64,000 nucleotides of DNA from Paraburkholderia sprentiae WSM5005 (GTDB lineage Bacteria; Pseudomonadota; Gammaproteobacteria; Burkholderiales; Burkholderiaceae), in NCBI RefSeq assembly GCF_001865575.2, contig NZ_CP017561.2, positions 3,581,993 through 3,645,992 of the forward strand. Direction: 5' to 3'. The translations under genes and the position numbers were made by a program. This document shows positions 9,794 through 18,677 of the stretch, in pieces (the first letter of the stretch is position 1; every line of letters begins with the position of its first letter). A model generated the notes under the pieces. The model was not told where the DNA came from. It did not search any database and saw nothing but the letters and a program-made list of their open reading frames with translations.

Positions 9794-11302
9794 ATGCACC
9801 AGCCGGCCGCCAATAGTCTGCGCCGCACGCTGCTGCGGCGCCTCGCTGCTCCGCTGTCGCTGCTCGCGCTGATGAGCGGCCTGATCGCTTACTGGCTCGC
9901 CTGGCAGTACACGCAGCACGTGGTCGACCGTTCGCTCGCTGACCTCGCGACCGCAATCTCCAAACAGATCCAGATTGCCGGACCGGAAGCGCCGATCACG
10001 GTGCCGCCGCTCGCGCAGGCGATGTTCTCCGACCCGGTCGAACATCTGGTCTACCGGATCAGCACCGGCGATGCCGAAATCGCCGGCGACAGCAATCTGC
10101 CGCTGCAAGGCGTCAACGTGCGCCGCATGCACTATGCGTACGTGTTCGAGACGCAGCACGAAGGCGTGACCGTGCGGGTCGCGCAGGTGCGGGTCGACCA
10201 ACCGAGCGGCAATCCGATCGTCGTCGAAGTCGGCCAGCCCGTGCATCACCGCTTTCGCATCGCCGCCGAGTTCCTGGTCGCGATCATGATGCCGCTATTG
10301 CTGTTGCTGCTGGCCGGCTGGGTGATCGTGTGGCGGGTCGTCAATCAGCAGCTCAATCCGCTGACCGCACTCGCCGATTCGCTGAACCGGCAGACGCATA
10401 CGTCGCTCGAACCCGTCGACGAAACCTATGTGCCGGTCGAAATCCGTCCCCTGACGGGCGCGCTGAACGCGCTGCTCGATCGTCTGAAAGCCGCCCTCGA
10501 TGCGCAACGCAAATTCATCGCCGATGCCGCGCATCAGCTGCGCACGCCGCTCACCGCCGTCAAGCTGCATGCGGAGCAAGCGGTCGTCTCGCGCGATCCG
10601 CAGCAGACGCTCGCCGCCGTGCGCGAACTGCGCGCCGCGGCCGATCGCGCCGTGCGGCTGTCCAATCAGTTGCTGTCGCTCGCACGCGCCGAGCCCGGTG
10701 AACAGGTGGCCCGATTCGTCAATGTGGACATGGCCGCACTGGCATTCGATACCGGCGCCGAATGGGTGCCGCGCGCACTTCGCGTACACGTGGATCTCGG
10801 CTTCCAGCGCCTCGACGATCCGTCGAACGATGATCCGTTGATGGCGCGCGGCAACCCGGTGCTGCTGCACGAAGTACTCGCAAATCTGCTCGATAACGCA
10901 TTGAAGTATGTGCCGCCCTCGCGCGCGGACGGCGGGCGTATCACGGTGACGGTTTCGCAGACGCTGGTCGACGATCTGCGCATGGCCGAGATCGTCGTCG
11001 AAGACAACGGGCCAGGCGTGCCGCGTTCGCAGCAGGCGGATCTGTTCAAGCGATTTTTTCGCGGCGACGGGCAGACCGAGGCGGGCGTCGACAGCGGCGC
11101 GGGTCTGGGCCTCGCGATCGTCCACGACATCATGGTGCTGCATCACGGCAGCGTGCATTACGAGGATGCGCCGGAGGGCGGCGCACGCTTTATCGTGAGA
11201 ATTCCGTTGCTGCCCCCGGGTGCGACCGCTGGCGCCGCCAGCGATACCGACGCGCGGCGCACCACCAGTAAACCGGCACACTCGGCACCGGTGGATCTGT
11301 AG
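9794..11302 (+). CDS. two-component sensor histidine kinase (TctE/QseC-like)
   Basis: A 502-residue membrane kinase. A first transmembrane segment lies near residues 15-35 (LLRRLAAPLSLLALMSGLIAYWLAW), then a periplasmic sensor domain, and a second segment near 160-180 (FLVAIMMPLLLLLLAGWVIVWRVV) followed by a HAMP-like linker. The dimerisation motif FIADAAHQLRTPLTAVKLHAE places the phospho-accepting His at 247. The ATPase domain has an N box (LANLLDNALKYVPP), G1 (VEDNGPGVP) and G2 (GAGLGLAIVHDI). The start at 9794 (MHQPAANSLRR) was chosen over 9707 because the longer form adds a low-quality arginine-rich leader. It forms a pair with the upstream regulator. Confidence 0.92.
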   Translation: MHQPAANSLRRTLLRRLAAPLSLLALMSGLIAYWLAWQYTQHVVDRSLADLATAISKQIQIAGPEAPITVPPLAQAMFSDPVEHLVYRISTGDAEIAGDSNLPLQGVNVRRMHYAYVFETQHEGVTVRVAQVRVDQPSGNPIVVEVGQPVHHRFRIAAEFLVAIMMPLLLLLLAGWVIVWRVVNQQLNPLTALADSLNRQTHTSLEPVDETYVPVEIRPLTGALNALLDRLKAALDAQRKFIADAAHQLRTPLTAVKLHAEQAVVSRDPQQTLAAVRELRAAADRAVRLSNQLLSLARAEPGEQVARFVNVDMAALAFDTGAEWVPRALRVHVDLGFQRLDDPSNDDPLMARGNPVLLHEVLANLLDNALKYVPPSRADGGRITVTVSQTLVDDLRMAEIVVEDNGPGVPRSQQADLFKRFFRGDGQTEAGVDSGAGLGLAIVHDIMVLHHGSVHYEDAPEGGARFIVRIPLLPPGATAGAASDTDARRTTSKPAHSAPVDL

Positions 11303-11392
11303 CGATGTGAAGGTTTGCCGGGTTGCCGCGACCGCGCTCGGCTGCGCGCTTCGGTCAGCGCAGACCGCTAACGCAGCGCGCCGGGCCGCGAC

Positions 11393-11926
11393 TCATTTCT
11401 TCTTCGATTTCTTCGTCGGCTTGCTCGACTTCTCCGCCTTGCCGGCGTCTTTGCCCGACTTGCCGCCGCCTTTGCCCTTCTGCGGCGGCGCCAGCATCGT
11501 CCCGCGGCACTTTCGCGCGCCGCAGCGGCATTCGTATTCTTTTTTCAGCTTTTTCGTCTGACGCGCGTCGATCACGAGGCCGTAGTCATAAAAGACTTCC
11601 TCGCCCTCCGCGATATCGCGCAGCGCATGCACATACACGTGCCCGTCGATTTCCTCGGCTTCGCAGTTCGGCGCGCATGAATGGTTGATCCAGCGCGCGC
11701 TGTTGCCGTTCACCTTGCCGTCGATGACCTTGCCGTTATCCAGCGCGAAATAAAAAGTGTGATTCGGTTCCGCCGGATTGTGCGGATGACGGCGCAACGC
11801 TTCTTTCCAGGTAATCCGCTCGCCCTTGTATTCGACTAGCCGCTCGCCTGCCGCGATCGGTTCGAGAGCAAACACGCCTTTGCCGTGCACACCCGAACGG
11901 CGCACGGCGATCCTGCGTGAATTCAT
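11393..11926 (-). CDS. SET domain protein lysine methyltransferase with post-SET motif and lysine-rich tail
   Basis: A 177-residue SET protein. Visible motifs are GKGVFA (16-20), the AdoMet/catalytic NHSCAPNCEAEE (81-92), EEVFYDYGL (109-117) with the catalytic Tyr region, and a CxC-x4-C post-SET zinc motif at Cys133, Cys135 and Cys140. Residues from about 148 to the end are almost all Lys, Gly, Ser, Pro and Ala, like eukaryotic H1 or bacterial histone-like tails. SET enzymes methylate protein lysines. The target is unknown; a nucleoid protein is a reasonable guess only. The start at 11926 has AAGGA upstream and is preferred to 11968. Confidence 0.88.
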   Translation of the reverse strand: MNSRRIAVRRSGVHGKGVFALEPIAAGERLVEYKGERITWKEALRRHPHNPAEPNHTFYFALDNGKVIDGKVNGNSARWINHSCAPNCEAEEIDGHVYVHALRDIAEGEEVFYDYGLVIDARQTKKLKKEYECRCGARKCRGTMLAPPQKGKGGGKSGKDAGKAEKSSKPTKKSKKK

Positions 11927-12138
11927 TGAATGAATCCTTGTGAAGAACTGGGGAATGAAGTCTGGCAATCGTCAGGCGCGTCCTGAGCGCCGCTTTTTCT
12001 GACGCGAATAGCAAACGCGGCGCCCTGCGAGCGCCGCGTCGACTTGCGACGCGCATCGCGCCACAACCGGCATCCTACACGGTGTGGACGGCTTCGTTCA
12101 ACCGTCGGCCGATGCGTTTGTTCAGCGTGCGACGCGCG

Positions 12139-13251
12139 TCACCGTTGACCGAACGTGATGTCGCCGAACAGCGCTTTCTGCTCACGCGGTTGCGAACGCC
12201 AGTACTGCGGCGGCGCTTCGACGGTCGCCCCGAGTTGAGCGGCGGCATGCCACGGCCAGCGCGGGTTATAGAGCAGCGCGCGAGCCAGCGCGATCAGATC
12301 GGCATCGCCCGCCTCGATCAACTGCTCCGCGTGCAGCGGATCGGTGATGAGCCCGACGCCGATCGTCGTAAGGCCAGTCGCATGCTTGACTGCCTTCGCG
12401 AACGGAATCTGATAGCCCGGCTCGAGCGGGATTTTCTGCAACGGCGACACCCCGCCCGACGACACGTCGATCCAGTCGCAGCCGCGCTTTTCCAGTTCGT
12501 GCGCAAATGCGATCGTGTCGTCGAGCGTCCAGCCGCCTTCGACCCAGTCCGTCGCCGAGACGCGCACGCCGACCGGTTTATCAGCGGGGAACGCAGCCCG
12601 CACGATGTCGAAGATTTCGAGTGGAAAACGCATGCGATTTTCGAGCGAGCCGCCGTAGTCGTCGGTCCGCTGATTCGCGATCGGCGACAGGAACTGATGC
12701 AGCAGATAGCCATGCGCGGCATGCACTTCGAGCGCATCGATGCCAAGACGCGCGGCGCGACGCGCGGATGCGGCGAACGCCTCGCGAATCCGGTTCAGGC
12801 CGGCGACATCGAGCGCGAGCGGCGGCTCCTCCCCCGCCTTGTGCGGCAGCGCCGACGGCGCATGCGGCAGCCACCCGCGTTGCGACACCGGAATGAGCTG
12901 GCCGCCTTGCCACGGTACGTCGCTCGATGCCTTGCGGCCCGCGTGCGCCAGTTGCATCGTCACGTTGATATGCGAATGCTTGCGGATCGCGGCCAGCACC
13001 GGCAAGAGCGCCTCTTCTGTCGCGTCGTCCCACAAACCGAGATCGCCAGGCGTGATGCGCCCGTCCGGCTCGACGGCGGTCGCTTCGATGCACAGCATGC
13101 CCGCACCGGACAGCGCGAGACTGCCAAGATGGATTACGTGCCACGCTGTCGCTTCGCCGCGTTCGGCGGAGTACTGGCACATCGGGGAGACGACGATACG
13201 ATTGGGAAGCGTCACGCTACGCAGCGTGAGCGGAGAGAAAAGCGCGCTCAT
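12139..13251 (-). CDS. NADH:flavin oxidoreductase, old yellow enzyme (YqjM/NamA class)
   Basis: A 370-residue TIM-barrel flavoenzyme. The class-specific PMCQYSA (Cys and Tyr of the YqjM type) lies near residue 25, QLAHAGRKAS near 100, HAAHGYLLHQFLSPIANQRTDDYGGSLENR near 180-210, and YWRSQPR at the C-terminus, where YqjM-like enzymes place an arginine finger. These enzymes reduce activated C=C bonds with NADPH via FMN. The physiological substrate is not known. It appears to stand alone. Confidence 0.92.
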   Translation of the reverse strand: MSALFSPLTLRSVTLPNRIVVSPMCQYSAERGEATAWHVIHLGSLALSGAGMLCIEATAVEPDGRITPGDLGLWDDATEEALLPVLAAIRKHSHINVTMQLAHAGRKASSDVPWQGGQLIPVSQRGWLPHAPSALPHKAGEEPPLALDVAGLNRIREAFAASARRAARLGIDALEVHAAHGYLLHQFLSPIANQRTDDYGGSLENRMRFPLEIFDIVRAAFPADKPVGVRVSATDWVEGGWTLDDTIAFAHELEKRGCDWIDVSSGGVSPLQKIPLEPGYQIPFAKAVKHATGLTTIGVGLITDPLHAEQLIEAGDADLIALARALLYNPRWPWHAAAQLGATVEAPPQYWRSQPREQKALFGDITFGQR

Positions 13252-13360
13252 GGATTATGCCCAGTCAAAGCCCGAGAGCGATCGAGCATAGCACTGCACG
13301 CGGTTTACTGCATGAAGGTGGCAGCCGGTTGGCCGCCTGCGTCGCGACTCGGCTAGCGAT

Positions 13361-14074
13361 TCAAAATTTCGCGTCGACCTGATCGAGCCATTCGCCGAAC
13401 ATGCGGCACGCGGCGGCTTCGAGCGCAGCACCGTATCGAGCACTGTCGGCGCGCAACTGACGCGCGTCGATGCCGTGGCCGGCCAGTTCGTTCGCATTCC
13501 CGATCAGCCAGGGCTCGAACCGATCGCTGCGGACTTCGGGATGACACTGCAATCCCAGCACGTGGTCGCCCCATGCGAAGGCCTGATTCTCGCAAGCCGG
13601 AGTCGATGCAAGACGGGTCGCGCTGGCGGGCAAATCGAAGGTATCGCCATGCCAATGCAGCATCGACGTGTGAGCGCCATCGAGATGACGCAGCGGCGAG
13701 ACGCGGCCGGCATCGGTCAGCGTGAGCGGCGCCCAGCCAAGTTCGGCCCGAGCCGCAGGATAGACGCGCGCACCGAGCGCTCGCGCAATCAGCTGTGCGC
13801 CGAGGCAGATGCCGAGCGTCGGCAGGCCGGCCGCGATGCGCTTTTCGATCAACGACAACAGCGGTGCGAGCGTCGGATACAGCGCGTCGTCGGTGGCGCT
13901 GATCGGGCCGCCGAGGACCACCATCAGCGACGCGCCTACCGGATCGGGCGCCTCGATACGGGCGACGCCCACATCCAGATAACGAACCGGACGCCCGCGC
14001 TCGCCGAGCACGAGCTCGAGACTGCCCAGATCCTCGAAGTGCACATGGCGGATGGCGAGTACTTCGCGATTCAT
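13361..14074 (-). CDS. class I glutamine amidotransferase
   Basis: A 237-residue class I glutamine amidotransferase-like protein. The nucleophile elbow GICLGAQLIA provides the catalytic Cys (near residue 91), and LQCHPEV provides the His/Glu pair (near residue 178), completing the triad. The oxyanion region VVLGGPISATDD is present. Stand-alone members are often annotated as GMP synthase-like or gamma-glutamyl hydrolases. No synthetase partner is adjacent, so the substrate cannot be assigned. Confidence 0.87.
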   Translation of the reverse strand: MNREVLAIRHVHFEDLGSLELVLGERGRPVRYLDVGVARIEAPDPVGASLMVVLGGPISATDDALYPTLAPLLSLIEKRIAAGLPTLGICLGAQLIARALGARVYPAARAELGWAPLTLTDAGRVSPLRHLDGAHTSMLHWHGDTFDLPASATRLASTPACENQAFAWGDHVLGLQCHPEVRSDRFEPWLIGNANELAGHGIDARQLRADSARYGAALEAAACRMFGEWLDQVDAKF

Positions 14075-14217
14075 CGGCCTGCCCTATCTTCAGGTTAACT
14101 AACAACTTGCCGCCAACGACACTATCCTTGCACGGCGCCAGCCGGCAAGCACGCGGCGCATCCCGCCGGCCGCGGCCGGCCAAGCCATGTTAGCGGATTG
14201 TCCCGGACGCCGCCGCG

Positions 14218-14856
14218 TTATTGGACGAAGATCTTCCAGGTCTTCTTCTGGGTCGCCACGTCCGCGGTTTCGTGCACGGAGCAGTCGAGACGCAGATCGG
14301 TGTCCGACATGTTCAGGTCGAGCAGCGCGCAGTGATGCGGGGCCTTCTTCGGATTTTTGCTCGGCTGGAAATGCGTGCAGCTCAGGCACATACGATGCGA
14401 CGGAATCGTGTTGTGCGCTTCAAGCTGATAGATGGTCTTGAGCAGCGTGCGATACAACACCGACTGCTCGTCGTCGCGCAGCGCGCCGACCGCCTTGGAC
14501 AGGAAGTCCGGCCATTGCGCGGCGCGTTTCGCAGCGGTGCGCCCACGCGAGGTCAAGCGTACTGCGAGCGCACGACCGTCGTCGAGCGCGCGACGCTTTT
14601 CGACGAGGCCTTTGGTCTCGAGCGTGCTGACCGCATCGCTGGTGGTCGCGGCGGTGAGCGCCGTTTCACGCGCGATTTCGCCGAGCCGCATCGGCCCCTT
14701 ACGTTGCATCAGCAGCACGAGGATTTCGCCCTGGGTCGGCGTGAGGCCCGCGCCTTCCGCCCATTCCCAAGCCTGGCTTCGCATCGCCGTGCTCAATCGC
14801 AAGAGGCTGTGGGTCACTCGCCCGGTCGCCTGTTCTCCGTATACGCCTTCGCTCAT
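14218..14856 (-). CDS. MarR family regulator with C-terminal cysteine/histidine cluster
   Basis: A 212-residue protein. Residues roughly 35-110 form a MarR winged helix ([68 protein letters not shown]). The added C-terminal part carries RMCLSCTHFQP, then PHHCALLDL, then LRLDCSVHE: four cysteines and several histidines in a spacing that suggests a metal or Fe-S site. I recall similar extensions on other proteobacterial MarR proteins. The role (redox or metal sensing) is inference. It faces 566 bases of non-coding DNA upstream. Confidence 0.85.
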   Translation of the reverse strand: MSEGVYGEQATGRVTHSLLRLSTAMRSQAWEWAEGAGLTPTQGEILVLLMQRKGPMRLGEIARETALTAATTSDAVSTLETKGLVEKRRALDDGRALAVRLTSRGRTAAKRAAQWPDFLSKAVGALRDDEQSVLYRTLLKTIYQLEAHNTIPSHRMCLSCTHFQPSKNPKKAPHHCALLDLNMSDTDLRLDCSVHETADVATQKKTWKIFVQ

Positions 14857-15340
14857 AATCGATTCGTGTATTTACTGCTTTGGTGCGATGCCGGCGGCTG
14901 CCTGCCGGAATACGCCCGTTGCGTGTGTGGGGTCGCTTCGTCCAACTGCGGATGAAGCCGTTTGGACTATCTCAAAAATATACCGCCTTGGGAGCCGAAG
15001 GCGGCGAAAACGACATTCTATGCGAGAGCGGCAAATCGTACAGCTAACTTGTCCGACGAGAGCTGTGGATAAGCAGGGGAAAACGTTTGGACAGCCTGTG
15101 CACCGTTTTGCAACAAGCACTTGCAGCGCGTTGAACGTTTCCTCGGTTATGGTTGCCGGGCGTGACTGGGCCCGTTTGACGGGCCCAGTTATGGTTTCCG
15201 CAGCGCGTTGACTTTGCTGGAAAATATTCAGTTGTCCACAGCCATTGGCGCTACCTGCTTTCGGCTCCTACGCAGGTATACGTAACCTTCTGGGAAACCT
15301 GAAGGGTTGCGCGCGCGGAAAATCATAAAAATTTTCTTAC
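14857..15340. other. non-coding region with two DnaA-box-like sites
   Basis: No credible gene was seen between the MarR gene and the ybdK terminator. A perfect DnaA box TGTGGATAA lies at 15064-15072, and a one-mismatch box on the other strand (TTGTCCACA) at 15232-15240. The stretch GACTGGGCCCGTTTGACGGGCCCAGT around 15164-15189 forms a GGGCCC-based hairpin without a T-run. The region is less GC-rich than the flanking genes. It could belong to an extended origin region centred near 18.5 kb. Confidence 0.4.
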
Positions 15341-15367
15341 GAAAAAAAACCCGCACGCGGCGGGTTT
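15341..15367 (-). terminator. rho-independent terminator of ybdK
   Basis: On the complement, the stem AAACCCGC/GCGGGTTT with a 5-base loop is followed by a run of eight T. It lies 55 bases beyond the ybdK stop. Confidence 0.8.
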
Positions 15368-15422
15368 CAACGGAACGGCGCGCAGGCACTGCACGCAAAC
15401 GGCTTTTATGGCGTCTTTGCGA

Positions 15423-16538
15423 CTAGGCACGCCACTGCAGACACTGCTGGCGTACCACTTCATGCAAGGATTTTTCCTGGGCAAACACGCTGCGCAGCCA
15501 TGTCGCGTCGTTGACCTGACCGCGCGCGATCGCGCCGACTTCAGCCAGCGCGTTGACCGAACCGAGCGCTTGCGCATGCGGTTTGATCTGCTCGAGCGTT
15601 TCGAGAATATCTTCGGAAATCGTCTTGCGTTCACCGGTTTGCGGATTGATGCAGGTGCCGCCGAGGCCGAAGCGGCAGGCTTCGAAACGGTTGAACGTGT
15701 AGACCAGATAGTCGTCTTCGTGCGGCATGATCGGCTTATCGAGCAGCAGATGACGCGCGAGCGTCTGGATGTAGCAGGCGATCGCCGCGGCGCGATCCAC
15801 CGAAAACGGCGTATCCATCACCCGGACCTCGATCGTGCCGAAACCCGGCTTCGGGCGGATATCCCAATAGAAATCCTTCATGCTGTTGACGACGCCCGTG
15901 TGGACCATCTTCGAAAAATACTCCTCGAAGCTGTCCCACGTGAGCACGAACGGCGCGCGGCCCGACAGCGGAAACGCGAACACCGAATTCAGTCGTGCCG
16001 AATGGAATCCGGTGTCGACGCCCTGTACGAAAGGCGACGACGCGGACAGCGCGATGAAATGCGGAATGAAGCGCGACATCGAATGAAGCAGATAGAGCGC
16101 GCTGTTCGGATTCGGACAACCGATGTGTACGTGCTGGCCGAACACGGTGAACTGCTTCGCGAGATAGCCGTACAGTTCGGAAAGATACTGAAAGCGTGGC
16201 GTATCGACGATCTGCCGCTCGCTCCATTGCTGAAAAGCATGGGTGCCGCCGCCACACAGACCGACGTTCAGATGATCGGCGGCGGAAACCAGCGTGTCGC
16301 GAATCTTGCGCAGATCGGCGACCGCCTGTTCGTGCGACGTGCAGATGCCGGTCGACAGCTCGATCATGCTTTCGGTGATTTCCGGCGTGATATTGCCGGG
16401 GATTTTTTCGTCCTTGATTAGGCGCAGCAGATCCGTGCCGGCTTTGGTCAGATCATAGTCGTGCGTATTGACGATCTGCATTTCGAGCTCGATACCGAAC
16501 GTGAACGGTTTCGAATCGATGAAGGGTTCGAGTGACAT
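15423..16538 (-). CDS. ybdK: YbdK family carboxylate-amine ligase (GCS2-type glutamate-cysteine ligase-like)
   Basis: A 371-residue GCS2 family protein. Diagnostic parts are [21 protein letters not shown] near the start, [49 protein letters not shown], and [15 protein letters not shown]. YbdK proteins have weak gamma-glutamylcysteine ligase activity; their main role is uncertain. A full GshA is encoded at 41.3 kb, so this is unlikely to be the main glutathione enzyme. The start at 16538 has AGGGGA upstream; the longer frame to 16619 was rejected. It lies 88 bases downstream of the antiporter gene in the same direction. Confidence 0.9.
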   Translation of the reverse strand: MSLEPFIDSKPFTFGIELEMQIVNTHDYDLTKAGTDLLRLIKDEKIPGNITPEITESMIELSTGICTSHEQAVADLRKIRDTLVSAADHLNVGLCGGGTHAFQQWSERQIVDTPRFQYLSELYGYLAKQFTVFGQHVHIGCPNPNSALYLLHSMSRFIPHFIALSASSPFVQGVDTGFHSARLNSVFAFPLSGRAPFVLTWDSFEEYFSKMVHTGVVNSMKDFYWDIRPKPGFGTIEVRVMDTPFSVDRAAAIACYIQTLARHLLLDKPIMPHEDDYLVYTFNRFEACRFGLGGTCINPQTGERKTISEDILETLEQIKPHAQALGSVNALAEVGAIARGQVNDATWLRSVFAQEKSLHEVVRQQCLQWRA

Positions 16539-16626
16539 GGCGTCCCCTGGGTCAGGTCGTTTGAGGCGATGGTATTGAAAAGACGGGTTCGCGAAACGCG
16601 CGTCGCAGCCGACGCGCATTTCGCGC

Positions 16627-17832
16627 TTACTGCTCGCGCCGCTCGGCGACGACCGCGAGGCTGCGATAAACGAGCCATGGCCCGAGAATCTGCAGCACGA
16701 AAATGGAACACATGACGATCGCGCGCAATTGCGGATCGAAATTCGGGTACAGGTTATACGTGTCGTCGACGAGCAGGTACGCGAGCGCCGACATCGGTGA
16801 CAACGACAGGCCGAGCGCGACGCCCTGCTTCCAGTTCAGGCCGCTCGGCTTCGCGAACGCAAGCACGCCGACCAGCTTCGCGACGAGGCGAGCAACGATC
16901 AGACCCAGCGCCGCGACGCCGCCCAACGCGATGTGCTTCCATTCGAACGACGTCAGCGTCAGCACGAACAGGATCACCGTCAGCAGCCAGCCCGCGGTGC
17001 CGAAATGCTGTGGCCACAATTGCGGACGCGCTTCATGGTTCTTCACGATGATGCCCGCGGCGAGCAGCGCGAGAATCGTCGACAGCTTGAACAGATGCGC
17101 GATCGCGATCGCAAGCAGCACGAGACCGAACAGTGCCACGAACGAATGCTCGTCCTGCATGTTCAGGCGCCGATAGAAGAATGTGCAGGTGCGCGCCAGC
17201 AGATACGCGAGCACGAGCGAGCCGACCAGCAGGTACAACGGCTGCAGGATCGTCGCGAACACGTTGCCGTAAACCTCCTGATGCAGCCAGCTCGACACGA
17301 GCTTTTCGATCACGACCGCGTACATGCTGTTCAGCGCGGTTAAGGTCAGAAGACGTTGCGTGACCTGGCCTTCGGCGCGCAGTTCGGTCTTGAGCTGGAT
17401 CACCATCGCCGGCGATGTCGCCATCGCGATCGCGGCGAGTACGGTCGCGACCATCAGCGGCACGTGCAGAAACAACAGCACGGGCAGGACCATCACGAAA
17501 GTCAGCGTCGCTTCGGCGACGCTCGACAGGATCAGCCACGGATTACGGCGGATCCAGCGCAGATCCAGCCGGCTGCCCAGTTCGAACAGCAACAGACCCA
17601 GCGCGACGTCGAGCAGCGGCCGCGCGGCGCTCGCTGAATCAGCGTCGATCACGCCAAAGCCGGCCGCGCCGGCCACGAGACCGATCACGGCGTAGCCGGA
17701 AATGCGCGGCAAACGCCACGCGCGATAGCAAAGCTCGCCGCATAGACCGGCGGCAAGCAATGCGAGACCCGCCCAGAAAATGGCGTCGGGTGAAAGCGGC
17801 CACGCTGGCAGGAACGAAAACGCCGAATTCAT
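16627..17832 (-). CDS. cation:proton antiporter (CPA2 family)
   Basis: A 401-residue polytopic membrane protein with about 11-12 hydrophobic segments from residue 15 onward, including [32 protein letters not shown] and [23 protein letters not shown], the discontinuous-helix region typical of CPA2 Na+/K+:H+ antiporters. No C-terminal TrkA/RCK domain is visible. It would exchange monovalent cations for protons across the inner membrane. The start at 17832 has AAGGAGAA upstream and yields the usual N-terminus. Confidence 0.88.
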   Translation of the reverse strand: MNSAFSFLPAWPLSPDAIFWAGLALLAAGLCGELCYRAWRLPRISGYAVIGLVAGAAGFGVIDADSASAARPLLDVALGLLLFELGSRLDLRWIRRNPWLILSSVAEATLTFVMVLPVLLFLHVPLMVATVLAAIAMATSPAMVIQLKTELRAEGQVTQRLLTLTALNSMYAVVIEKLVSSWLHQEVYGNVFATILQPLYLLVGSLVLAYLLARTCTFFYRRLNMQDEHSFVALFGLVLLAIAIAHLFKLSTILALLAAGIIVKNHEARPQLWPQHFGTAGWLLTVILFVLTLTSFEWKHIALGGVAALGLIVARLVAKLVGVLAFAKPSGLNWKQGVALGLSLSPMSALAYLLVDDTYNLYPNFDPQLRAIVMCSIFVLQILGPWLVYRSLAVVAERREQ

Positions 17833-18404
17833 CGTAATGGGTTCTCCTTGGCGGCAACGGCAGACGACACGAACCGGCGCACACGCACGCCGTGGCACGA
17901 GCGAAACGCGAGCGCTCGATGTCGCAAGCGCTTCGCGAAGTCCGCGTTGCGAGGTTTCAATGATCGGATGATCGGAATGCGCCGCGGCCGCGAAGAACCG
18001 CACGGAGTCCGGCACATTCGCGGGATGCGGCTAGCAACAGGCACGGTGAAGGAACGTCGTCGACTTTGAATCAGATTCTGTTTGACCGGCACCGTTCCAT
18101 TGCGGCGCGTGCCGCCGGATGCGTGGCACGACGCGGAAAAGAACGGGGATTGTGCCATAGCTTTTTCCGCGTCGACCGAAAAGACGTTAACTCACCGGCA
18201 AAACGGTAAAAACGTACGTTATTTTCGTAACGAGCGGAAAAAGCGACCTTTTTTCGATGCATCGCCCGGATTTCGACTACGTCGCGAACAGCGAATCGGA
18301 CCGTCAGCGTTCCCATTCGCACAGCGCGTGCAGGGATCCGTTTACGCACCTTCGAACCGGATTTCAGCGAGCCGGAGCTGCGAGCGGTAGCCTTTGGCTT
18401 TGTT
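17833..18404. other. non-coding region between antiporter and origin-like cluster
   Basis: No credible gene was seen. It holds a long inverted repeat (listed separately) and a patch of A/T-rich sequence around 18190-18260 (ACGTTATTTTCGTAACG and poly-A/poly-T tracts) that contrasts with the high GC of the coding DNA. It directly precedes the DnaA-box cluster. Confidence 0.4.
18129..18174. repeat. long inverted repeat with competing inner repeat
   Basis: CGACGCGGAAAA at 18129-18140 pairs with TTTTCCGCGTCG at 18163-18174, a perfect 12-base stem around a 22-base loop. A second repeat, TGGCAC (18124-18129) with GTGCCA (18152-18157), overlaps it, so the two foldings exclude each other. No T-run follows on either strand, so it is not an ordinary terminator. 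Confidence 0.55.
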
Positions 18405-18664
18405 GTTTACTGGTTTACTGTATGTGTACGTAGTAACAGTTAACAAGCTGCCTCGGTTTCTGTGGATAACTCAGGTTTGCCAAGGTAAATCAGCGAGTTG
18501 TCGACCGCATAACCCAATGCACAGCATGTGCGGCGACTGCCGGTATACGCGAACAACTTTTCGCACTTTTTTGCGACGCCCAAGTTACCCCGTTTACGTC
18601 CACAACGGTTCCACACGACTTGCGCATGTTAACTACGCGGTTATCCACAGGATGCGGTGGATAA
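18405..18664. other. candidate replication origin: clustered DnaA boxes
   Basis: Between the antiporter and mnmC, perfect DnaA boxes lie at 18461-18469 (TGTGGATAA) and 18641-18649 (TTATCCACA, other strand), with a one-mismatch box at 18656-18664 (GGTGGATAA). A tandem 8-mer GTTTACTG GTTTACTG (18405-18420) and a TACGTA palindrome precede the first box, in a comparatively A/T-rich stretch. Genes to the left run mainly leftward, and HU and most gsp genes to the right run rightward, as expected around an origin; mnmC is an exception. Only one perfect box lies between rpmH and dnaA. The function is inferred. Confidence 0.5.
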
Positions 18665-18677
18665 GCCGACGTGCCGG

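Noticed and set aside
16797..17051. Short Arg-rich frames inside the antiporter gene
   Set aside because: Shadows in other frames of a membrane protein with clear transmembrane segments.
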